Assembly (NCBI RefSeq): GCF_012847335.1
Contig: NZ_JABBDX010000007.1
Coordinates: forward strand, 62,001 to 126,000
Length of the DNA: 64,000 nt
Source of the DNA: Psychrobacter sp. MF31
GTDB taxonomy: Bacteria; Pseudomonadota; Gammaproteobacteria; Pseudomonadales; Moraxellaceae
Reading direction: 5' to 3'
Shown here: positions 57,181-64,000 of the stretch, piece after piece
Position numbering within the stretch: the first letter of the stretch is position 1
Layout: each line of letters begins with the position of its first letter
Program-made: the position numbers and the translations under genes
Notes under the pieces: generated by a model
What the model was told of the DNA's origin: nothing
Seen by the model: only the letters and a program-made list of their open reading frames with translations
Database searches by the model: none

Positions 57181-58137
57181 CTACTTCCGATTCTTTTTCG
57201 TTTTTAATCGGCGTAAGCGTTTTTCTTCTTCCTTTGATTTCTTTTTTTCCTCAGCAGCAAGTCGCAATTGCGCCACCTCAATTTCTTCAGCCTCGCGCAT
57301 GGCAGGGGTTTCAAGGGTGATATTGCCAATTTGTCCTGCACGAAGCTCATTGACTAGAATTTCTGACATTCGGTAAGTATCCACAACGCCGCCTTTTTTT
57401 AATAGTCCACGCGAGCGCCCCGCCAATTCAAAAAATTCCCAATCGGTTTTGGGCAATTCCTCAAGTTTGTAGCGTGCTTTGAGCAGTTCAGGGTAGGCGC
57501 TAAGCAAATACTCGGCGGTGTAGCTTGCCACGTCGCTAAAGTCAAACGCGGTGTCTTTGACGCCACCCGTTGCTGCCAAGCGGTAGCCAGAATGGGCGTT
57601 TTCAACCTTTGGCCAAAGCATTCCGGGGGTGTCATAAAGCATGATGCCAGCGTCAAGTTTGATCAGCTGCTGCGATTTGGTGACAGCAGGCTCATTGCCG
57701 GTTTTGGCGACGGTGCGACCGGCTAAGGTGTTAATCAAGGTTGATTTGCCAACGTTGGGGATTCCCATAATCATGGCTTTGATTTGCCGACCGCTAGCCG
57801 CTTTGCCCGCAACCATCGTTTGGCAAAGGCTGATAATTTTGTGAATGTCGTCGCTTTTATTGTTGTCAAAGGCGAGCGTTTTTACCCCAGATTCTGATTC
57901 AAAAAATTCCATCCAAGCTTTGGTTAACTCAGGGTCAGCAAGGTCGGCTTTGTTTAAAATTTTAATCACCGGCTTGTCGCCGCGAAGCTTGCCGATCATC
58001 GGATTGTCGCTGCTGTATGGGATTCGCGCGTCGAGCACCTCAATGATGACGTCCATTTGCGGCATCATCTCTTTAATCTCGTTGCGAGCTTTGTTCATGT
58101 GCCCCGGAAACCATTGAATCATCGTGGTGGTGGTCAT
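57181..58137 (-). CDS. ylqF: Ribosome-biogenesis GTPase, YlqF/RbgA type
   Basis: Circularly permuted GTPase acting in 50S subunit assembly. In order: IQWFPGHMNKARNEI, G4 as ILNKADL near residue 60, G1 as GIPNVGKSTLINTL near residue 132 and G3 as YDTPGMLWP. The C-terminus is very basic (KKSKEEEKRLRRLKTKKNRK), suited to rRNA binding. It is 318 aa. AAGGCAC precedes the ATG. The DUF2339 gene lies 24 nt upstream on the same strand. Confidence 0.9.
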   Translation of the reverse strand: MTTTTMIQWFPGHMNKARNEIKEMMPQMDVIIEVLDARIPYSSDNPMIGKLRGDKPVIKILNKADLADPELTKAWMEFFESESGVKTLAFDNNKSDDIHKIISLCQTMVAGKAASGRQIKAMIMGIPNVGKSTLINTLAGRTVAKTGNEPAVTKSQQLIKLDAGIMLYDTPGMLWPKVENAHSGYRLAATGGVKDTAFDFSDVASYTAEYLLSAYPELLKARYKLEELPKTDWEFFELAGRSRGLLKKGGVVDTYRMSEILVNELRAGQIGNITLETPAMREAEEIEVAQLRLAAEEKKKSKEEEKRLRRLKTKKNRK

Positions 58138-58161
58138 AATTGTGCCTTTTTAAAAATAAAA

Positions 58162-61161
58162 TTAATCTGTTTTGTGGTTAATGGCAGGCGGGATTGGCGC
58201 AAGGTAGCCGATAAGCAAAATCAAACTTCCTGCGCCTAAGAACGACATGACGCGCCAAATGGCTTCAATTTGCGACAAATCAATCAGCACGAGCTTTATC
58301 ACTACAGCAGCCAATAGCCCAATGCCCAAAAACCAAAGCGCGCGCGCCAAATATTTACTGGCAGTAATGGTGGCAGCAAGGGCAATCAGCGTCCAAAGCA
58401 TGGTCAGCCCCGTTTGCACCTGCGAGCTTTCCCAAGCGCCGCCGTCCCAAAGCGGCGTGCCAATAAACGCATGTAAGGAGCGCACCAAAATGCTCGACAG
58501 CGCCCAAAAACTGGTTAATGCAAGCGCAATCAATAGCGGCTGCGGTAAATCCGGTGCATCGCCTGTAGGCTGGCTTGCGCGCCATGTTAATACACCCAAA
58601 ATTAGCGCTAAAATCGTCGTCACATCATAAAAGTTAAGGATGGGAATATACGGCAATCCCCAAATCACGCCGTCATAAGACCAGCTTGTCACTATTACCC
58701 AAATCAAAATAATTGGCGCAAAAAACTTCGCACAAAGCAGCCAAGCCGATGACCAATCAAACCAAACGGGTTTTTGAAAAACATGGCTTGCCTTGCCAAT
58801 TTGATTGGACGATTGCCAAAGTCCAAATGTTAAAAGTAGGGTCGTGACAAGCATTGCCATCACGCCGTCGGAGGGGGCAAGCTGATAATGCGCCAAACTT
58901 GCCGCCACCAAAATCCCTGTGCCAAGCCAACTTGCGCCATCATAACGGCGTAATTCGTTTGATTCAAACCAAAATTTAAGCCAAGCTTGAGCAAGCAGCG
59001 CCCAACCGAAAACCAAAATACCCCAAATCAACCACACCGAGCCATGCCAAGGATGATTGAATTCATAATGCTGCGGAAGTTGAACGATAAGGGTTAAATA
59101 AAATAGCAGCAAAACGCCATGCGTCAATCGGCTGACCTCGCGCCAACCTTGGTAGCGGTTGATTGTGCAAAATCCGGCAAGGCTGATTAAAATCGCTAAT
59201 GCCGCAGTCATTGACCCTGATAACTCAAGCGCCACCGACCAATCATCAATATCAATAGCCAACACGTAAATCAGCCAAGCCGCAGCAAGCAGGGTTAAAA
59301 AGCTAATAAAACTTGGGCTTTTCCAAAGTAAAGTTACCGCAAAGCTTTGCGAGTTAATTCCCGATAGCCAAACGTTGCTGCGATAAAAATTGGGGTCTAA
59401 GGGGTTTTGGCTTTCGCGATTATGTTCTAAATCTAAATGATTAAATAAGGGCACCGGCGAATTTGCCGAGCGTAAAATAAATGCTGTCGCCAAAAAGCAC
59501 AGCGCTGAAACGCTTAATGACAATAGCGGCGCGGAAATCGTTGAATTTTCCCAAAGCCAAATCATGCTAAGCCCTTGCAGCGCCAATCCAAACAACACTG
59601 CCCAAGCGCGAAGGCTTTGCCTGCCAAACCAAACGAGCGCTAAGCCTTGAACCGACCAGCCAAACGCCACCCATTTGGCATCAAAAGCAATCGGAATCAT
59701 CAGCGCCAAAAAGCCGCCGCCAAGCGCGAGCATCCCTTCGCTGATCGGCTCAAAGCGACCGCTTTTTTTCACAAAAAACAGCCCAAGTCCCAAATAAACG
59801 AGCGCAAATAATCCGCTGGCTATCGTTAGCGCGTGATTGATGTCATGAAGCAGCGCCGATAAGATGCCAAACGCTAAAATTGGCACGGAAAACAGCAATC
59901 CTACGTCAATGGGAAATAAATATCGCGGTAAGGTTTTGGCGGAAGCTTCGGCTTGGTTTTCTAAAGTGCCGTTTTCTTGGCTTTTATTTAAAAGGCTTTG
60001 CTTTGAAAGCTTATGTTTTGCAAATTCGGCGACATTATATTGAGTTAATTGTTGCGCAAAACGGATGACGACAAATAAATAAAGCACCACGTGAAGCACG
60101 GTTAACAGCACCAATGCGCCGCGCTGAGATTGCAATACAGAAAGTGGCGTTTCCGCGCCCAAATAATACGCCAAGCCAAAAGTGAGCGTCACCCCAAGCA
60201 GGTTAAGCACTTTCCAAGGTCGAAAGTGGGCGATGATGGCAATGGCAGTATTGAGCAGCAAATAATAACCAAACAGCGCGGTTAGATTTTGCGCGTCGTC
60301 ACTGGTCAAAATCGGCGCTAAAAAGCCGCCACCAAGCGCAAGCAGGGCAAGCGGAAAGGCATTTTGCCGAAGCGCAAGCCCAACGGTTAACGCGGACAAT
60401 ATCCCAAGCAGCACAAAGCTTGGCAAGCCGGCAAGCACGTCATAATAGTGATAGGCAAAAAAGGTGCTTAAGTACGCTGTGGCAATCCCTGCGCCTTGCA
60501 AGGATATGCCGTAGGCAAAGCGCTTTTTGGCAAGCTTTAAGCCAAGTCCTGCTAACGCCAATCCTGCAACGCCAATGGCAATAAGCTTGGTCGTGATGGA
60601 CAGCTCAATATAGTCGCTAAGCAATTTGAGCAGCAGCACCACGCCGACGAGCAGCACCAAAACGCCGACGCGAACCACGAGGTTGCCACCAAAAAACCAC
60701 TGCTTTATTGAGTTGGCAAACGAGGTAACGACTTCAAATGAGCGCTCATCGGGATTGATGGGGTCGCTGTTTGCATTGTTTGCACTGTTATCAGATTTGG
60801 CAGTCGGTTTTTGCGGATAATCGGTTGCCGTTTTTGTGGTTTGAGCGGTTGCATGTTGTAGGGGCAAAGGGCGCTCTTGGTCAAAATAGCCGCTAGGTAA
60901 GGACGGCGGCGCGGTTGGCGTTTCTGGTAAAGGTGCAGCAGGTTTTGGTGGTTGCTCAGTTTGTGCGGCAGTTGTTGATGGTTGGGACGCTGAGGATGAC
61001 GACAAAGAACGCTGATAAGCATTGACTTGATATTGCAAATCGTCGACTTTTTTGGCAAGCCTTTGGATTTTGTTATTTAAGTGCTGATACAGTACCACCA
61101 CGACCACAAGCAAGGTCACAAAGGTCAAAACCCCAAACGATCCTGCAAATAAATAAAGCAT
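58162..61161 (-). CDS. DUF2339 multi-pass membrane protein
   Basis: A 999-aa inner-membrane protein. An N-terminal helix (LFAGSFGVLTFVTLLVVVVVLY) and coiled coil (LNNKIQRLAKKVDDLQYQVNAYQRSL) lead into a proline- and glutamine-rich linker to about residue 150. About 25 hydrophobic helices follow. The NLVVRVGVLVLLVGVVLLLKL start and YGISLQGAGIATAYLSTFFAYHYYD segment are typical of DUF2339. No catalytic motif or known role. GAGGATTAAGG lies before the ATG. Confidence 0.85.
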   Translation of the reverse strand: MLYLFAGSFGVLTFVTLLVVVVVLYQHLNNKIQRLAKKVDDLQYQVNAYQRSLSSSSASQPSTTAAQTEQPPKPAAPLPETPTAPPSLPSGYFDQERPLPLQHATAQTTKTATDYPQKPTAKSDNSANNANSDPINPDERSFEVVTSFANSIKQWFFGGNLVVRVGVLVLLVGVVLLLKLLSDYIELSITTKLIAIGVAGLALAGLGLKLAKKRFAYGISLQGAGIATAYLSTFFAYHYYDVLAGLPSFVLLGILSALTVGLALRQNAFPLALLALGGGFLAPILTSDDAQNLTALFGYYLLLNTAIAIIAHFRPWKVLNLLGVTLTFGLAYYLGAETPLSVLQSQRGALVLLTVLHVVLYLFVVIRFAQQLTQYNVAEFAKHKLSKQSLLNKSQENGTLENQAEASAKTLPRYLFPIDVGLLFSVPILAFGILSALLHDINHALTIASGLFALVYLGLGLFFVKKSGRFEPISEGMLALGGGFLALMIPIAFDAKWVAFGWSVQGLALVWFGRQSLRAWAVLFGLALQGLSMIWLWENSTISAPLLSLSVSALCFLATAFILRSANSPVPLFNHLDLEHNRESQNPLDPNFYRSNVWLSGINSQSFAVTLLWKSPSFISFLTLLAAAWLIYVLAIDIDDWSVALELSGSMTAALAILISLAGFCTINRYQGWREVSRLTHGVLLLFYLTLIVQLPQHYEFNHPWHGSVWLIWGILVFGWALLAQAWLKFWFESNELRRYDGASWLGTGILVAASLAHYQLAPSDGVMAMLVTTLLLTFGLWQSSNQIGKASHVFQKPVWFDWSSAWLLCAKFFAPIILIWVIVTSWSYDGVIWGLPYIPILNFYDVTTILALILGVLTWRASQPTGDAPDLPQPLLIALALTSFWALSSILVRSLHAFIGTPLWDGGAWESSQVQTGLTMLWTLIALAATITASKYLARALWFLGIGLLAAVVIKLVLIDLSQIEAIWRVMSFLGAGSLILLIGYLAPIPPAINHKTD

Positions 61162-61286
61162 CCTTAATCCTCAACCAACCATCCTAGCGTAAATCATGAC
61201 CTGATTTTACGGCAAGTACAAGCCAAAAAGTGTGCTTGATAAATAAGCGCGCCAAACTAAAAGCGGTTCAAAAAACCTTTTACAAA

Positions 61287-61320
61287 GAAAAATGCCTAAG
61301 CTCAAACTCAGCTTAGGCAT
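61287..61320 (-). terminator. Terminator of the dienelactone hydrolase gene
   Basis: On the minus strand ATGCCTAAGCT and AGCTTAGGCAT form an 11-bp stem with a 7-nt loop followed by five T residues, 21 nt past the stop. Confidence 0.85.
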
Positions 61321-61340
61321 CTATTATGCTTGCTTATTAT

Positions 61341-62078
61341 TTATTTTAAATTAGCCGTCATAAAGTCAATCATTTTATCCCAGCTTTGCTTAGCCGCGGT
61401 TTCGTTGTAGCCCAAATCAACATTGTTTTCAGCAGCGCGTTTGTCCGCGTCAGGGTTGGTAAAGCCGTGCTTGGCATTGTCATAAACATCGACAGTGTAA
61501 TCGACGCCTGCCGCATCCAATTCTTTTTTAAGCTCGTCAATCGCGTCCATTGACACCATCGAGTCGTCGCGACCGTGAGCAACCAACACTTTGGCTTTAA
61601 AATTGCTATCGGCCGGTTTTTTTGGGGTTGGGTTGCCGTGGAAAGTAGCAACGGCTTTGAGCGACATGCCCTCGCGCGCCATATCCAAAACTACTTTGCC
61701 GCCAAAGCAAAACCCAATCGCGCCAATATTATTTTCATCAACTGAAGTTTGGTCACAAAAATCATTTAAAATCAGGCGGCAGCGGTCAGTTAATAAATCT
61801 TTGTCCTCAAGTACTTGCTCCATCCAAAAGTTTGCCATTGCTGCATCGGCAGTCAATTTGCCTTCGCCGTAAACGTCCATGGCGACCGCTGCAAACCCAG
61901 CTTTTGCCAAGCGCTCGGTCACGTTTTTGGGATGCTCAACGATGCCCCACCATTCGGGTGCCACCAAAACTCCAGGAGCAGGATTTTCTGCGCTTGCCGA
62001 CTCTGGAAGCGCGACGTAGCTGATCAATTCGACGTTATTTTCGGTCGTGCTAATCAGCTCAAAGGTTTTAATCGACAT
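61341..62078 (-). CDS. Dienelactone hydrolase family protein
   Basis: Alpha/beta hydrolase of 245 aa. The nucleophile is a cysteine in IGFCFGGKVVLDMAREG near residue 124, with the aspartate in AHGRDDSMVS and histidine in AKHGFTNPDAD, the dienelactone hydrolase triad. Similar proteins act on varied esters and lactones; there are no aromatic-degradation genes nearby, so carboxymethylenebutenolidase activity is not implied. AAGGAAATCCT precedes the ATG. Confidence 0.85.
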   Translation of the reverse strand: MSIKTFELISTTENNVELISYVALPESASAENPAPGVLVAPEWWGIVEHPKNVTERLAKAGFAAVAMDVYGEGKLTADAAMANFWMEQVLEDKDLLTDRCRLILNDFCDQTSVDENNIGAIGFCFGGKVVLDMAREGMSLKAVATFHGNPTPKKPADSNFKAKVLVAHGRDDSMVSMDAIDELKKELDAAGVDYTVDVYDNAKHGFTNPDADKRAAENNVDLGYNETAAKQSWDKMIDFMTANLK

Positions 62079-62283
62079 AGGATTTCCTTATTTTTTTAAA
62101 TTAGATTTATTTTTGCTTTATGTTAAAAATTTAATCCCACAAATTGCCCATCAACCTGGGGAATTTGCCAAAATTTGCGGCATTAACTTGACTACCTTAG
62201 CCGCAAAATCGCCCAAAAACAGCTATAATACTGTAACGCTGATGATCAGCCCGCTAATTTCTCTGCCGCCGCGACGTTATTTT

Positions 62284-62838
62284 ATGAAATTTAATTTATT
62301 GCAAACGCTTCAAGCAAGCTTTGACACTGTGCCCAATGCTAAAAAGCCAAAATCAACGCCGATTGTTAATAACGATGCCGATTTGCGCCCCAATTTTTGG
62401 CAAAACTTTTCACTATTTGAGCTGACCAACAGCGAGTGGGAAGCGCTGTGTGACGGCTGCGGCTGCTGCTGCTTGATTAAATATATGGACGATGACGACG
62501 AGACGGTCGAATATACCGATGTCGCTTGCAAGCTGATGGATTGTACGACGGGGCACTGCCAAAATTATGAGCACAGGCAAGATTACGTTCCCGATTGTAT
62601 CCAACTCACCCAAGACAACATCGCCGAGATGACTTGGTTGCCTTCCCACTGCGCTTACAAACGCGTTTTTGAGGGCAAGTCGCTTCCGAATTGGCATTTG
62701 CTCATTACCAAAGACGCCGCCAAAACCGAAAAGCTGATGCGAGCGGCAAATATTGGCGTAGCCGGTCGCTGCGTAAGTGAAGCTGGCATGAGCGATGAAG
62801 AAATGGAGTTGCGGGTAGTGACTTGGGTTGATGCTTGA
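62284..62838 (+). CDS. ycgN: UPF0260/YcgN-like cysteine-cluster protein
   Basis: A protein of 184 aa from ATG 62284. NSEWEALCDGCGCCCLIKYMDDD, TDVACKLMDCTTGHCQNYEHR and VPDCIQLTQDNI match the YcgN/YkgJ family, with eight or more cysteines likely to bind iron or zinc. E. coli YcgN is about 150 aa; the extra N-terminal 40 residues here are not family-like, so the start is uncertain. Further upstream ATGs in frame overlap the hydrolase promoter and are rejected. Confidence 0.85.
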   Translation: MKFNLLQTLQASFDTVPNAKKPKSTPIVNNDADLRPNFWQNFSLFELTNSEWEALCDGCGCCCLIKYMDDDDETVEYTDVACKLMDCTTGHCQNYEHRQDYVPDCIQLTQDNIAEMTWLPSHCAYKRVFEGKSLPNWHLLITKDAAKTEKLMRAANIGVAGRCVSEAGMSDEEMELRVVTWVDA

Positions 62839-62892
62839 GTTTTGTTTGATAATTGGCTTTAATTGAGTCAAATTGTCAATTAAGGATTGAAC

Positions 62893-63750
62893 ATGGCTAA
62901 AATTATAACGAACAAAAGCTATCAAAGAAAAAATGCGGTTAAAGGCAGTTTGTTAGTAGTTGCAGCACTGATATTAAGCAGCTGCGCAAATACAATACCT
63001 TTAACCAAAACCAGTTCAAAACAAGCGCCAAAGCAAGTGGTGCAACCAACGCCTGCCGACGCAAAAGCTTTACCTGCTCTGCCGAAAGTTAAACCCGCTG
63101 CGCCAATGGCGGTCGATTGGCAAAAAATTGAGAAGCTTGCCAATAGCTATAGCTATTATAAAAACCATCCCGAGTATTTTATTAAATCGCAATCAGCAAT
63201 AGATTTGACAAAAGATACGTCGCCCATCGAGATGGTCGAAAAGTCTTATGCCAAAGCGTTTGGATTAACGCCAAGCGAGGCTCGCAAGCGCTTAACTTTG
63301 CAATCTATTAGTCGAGGCGTCATTGATGCTTTGGAGCAGGTTTTAGGCGATGACTTGGTAGAAGTTTATTATGTCAATAACAATCCTGATGAGTTTCAAT
63401 TGGGCGTTACTGCAACCCACGCCGTTAAAGCGTCTTCTTATCTTTATACCTTTAAAGACAGCGCTGAACAGTTAACCCTGCCTATTTATATTTACCCTAT
63501 TAGCGATAAAACTAAGGCTCAGATTTTGCAGCTCATGGAAAAAGCGCATCCTGAAATTACTAAACGTTATCCCAATACTCAAAGCATTGGCTATGAGCCG
63601 ATAACTAATTCAGTCATCGTGGATTTATATTTTGAACCAATAAAGCGACCAACTCCAGAGCAAACCTATGCGATTAAAGAGGAATTAACGAAGCTTGTAG
63701 GTCATCCAGTGACCGTTGAAACCATGACTGGTCAGATAACAGTTAATTAA
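62893..63750 (+). CDS. Predicted lipoprotein of unknown function
   Basis: A 285-aa protein not assigned to a family. A signal peptide (VVAALILSSC) ends in the lipobox LSSC with the modified Cys near residue 31. A Pro/Ala/Lys linker to about residue 70 follows, then a soluble domain with KSYAKAFGLTPSEARKRLTLQS, VYYVNNNPDEFQLGVTAT and VIVDLYFEPIKRPT. The terminal section resembles a small alpha/beta fold. TTAAGG lies 8 nt before ATG 62893. The periplasmic location is inferred from the lipobox. Confidence 0.7.
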   Translation: MAKIITNKSYQRKNAVKGSLLVVAALILSSCANTIPLTKTSSKQAPKQVVQPTPADAKALPALPKVKPAAPMAVDWQKIEKLANSYSYYKNHPEYFIKSQSAIDLTKDTSPIEMVEKSYAKAFGLTPSEARKRLTLQSISRGVIDALEQVLGDDLVEVYYVNNNPDEFQLGVTATHAVKASSYLYTFKDSAEQLTLPIYIYPISDKTKAQILQLMEKAHPEITKRYPNTQSIGYEPITNSVIVDLYFEPIKRPTPEQTYAIKEELTKLVGHPVTVETMTGQITVN

Positions 63751-63756
63751 GGTAGC

Positions 63757-64000
63757 TCAATTGTAATTGGCTTTGGCGGTTTTTGAGTCTATTAACCTCG
63801 GCTGCGGTAATCCCTCCCGAATTTTTTGTGAAAACTTATCGCCATGAATGTTTTTATTGTTTAAATCGCGGCTAAAATCCCGAACTTTTGGGTTGATATG
63901 CGCGCGCTCGTACCACTCATCCATTGACCACGATTGATTTTGAGCGTTTTTGGCATCAAGATTAGTATTCGGTTGTGAGTCAAGAAGCCCTAATTTGTAC
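63757..64000 (-). CDS. C-terminal part of an unrecognised gene (cut by window)
   Basis: An open frame of at least 80 codons runs from the window edge to a TGA at 63757 on the minus strand. It includes MDEWYERAHINPKVRDFSR and ends DSKTAKANYN. It is polar, with no hydrophobic helix. It converges on the lipoprotein gene with 6 nt between stops. I do not recognise the family. Confidence 0.6.
   Translation of the reverse strand, partial: YKLGLLDSQPNTNLDAKNAQNQSWSMDEWYERAHINPKVRDFSRDLNNKNIHGDKFSQKIREGLPQPRLIDSKTAKANYN

Noticed and set aside
62047-62283. N-terminal extension of the YcgN-like protein to 62047
   Set aside because: The extra 79 residues overlap the divergent hydrolase start and promoter region and do not resemble the family.

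Overview
The window is core chromosome of a gammaproteobacterium of the family Moraxellaceae, most like Psychrobacter or Moraxella. The response regulator at 17438-18154 reads almost as Acinetobacter BfmR. Base composition is moderate (mid-40s % GC by eye). The runs atpIBEFHAGDC, rpsP-rimM-trmD-rplS, lgt-thyA-folA, rpmI-rplT-pheS-pheT-ihfA and tatABC all have the usual gammaproteobacterial content. I see no prophage, insertion sequence, CRISPR array, rRNA, tRNA or integrase, and no block of foreign-looking composition. The genus is an inference; no 16S gene is present.

Layout. 1-2725: end of a cell-division/peptidoglycan block (murD, ftsW). 2740-5432, minus: gluQ, dksA (with a terminator between them) and a cAMP phosphodiesterase. 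5594-9074: a complete zinc-uptake locus, zur-znuC-znuB divergent from znuA around a perfect Zur-box palindrome at 8046-8060. 9328-17147: the F1Fo ATP synthase operon. 17438-21787: BfmR, BfmS, a 59-aa membrane peptide and an EnvZ-like kinase with no adjacent ompR. 21994-24163: rpsP-rimM-trmD-rplS. 24285-27408: a hot-dog thioesterase, an HNH protein and uvrC. 27448-32507: folate/thymidylate genes, lgt, an NRDE protein, rppH, an OsmC-like protein and a MAPEG protein. 32521-38357, minus: dusC, an SF1 helicase, tatCBA, hisIE and a thioesterase. 38791-43738: rpmI, rplT, pheS, pheT, ihfA. 43930-48661: two small lipoproteins, a zinc metallopeptidase, rho with a long leader, and trxA. 48901-54843: rluA, a hydroxyacid dehydrogenase, rapA, tesB. 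54867-62078, minus: mutY, a GIY-YIG/DUF4357 protein, a YlqF-type GTPase, a 999-aa DUF2339 membrane protein and a dienelactone hydrolase. 62284-64000: a YcgN-like protein, an unrecognised lipoprotein and the cut end of an unknown gene.

No new multi-gene system is evident. The most unusual signal is RNA structure in the ATP synthase operon. The atpI-atpB gap (459 nt) holds a chain of hairpins, a Rho-independent terminator, a possible second promoter and a long 5' stem-loop. Strong stem-loops also lie directly downstream of atpE, atpA and atpD, the three genes whose products are needed in multiple copies. Other points of regulatory interest are a terminator and separate promoter between bfmR and bfmS, a leader of about 445 nt on rho, an inverted repeat at the rpsP promoter, and a large inverted repeat abutting the ihfA -10 element.
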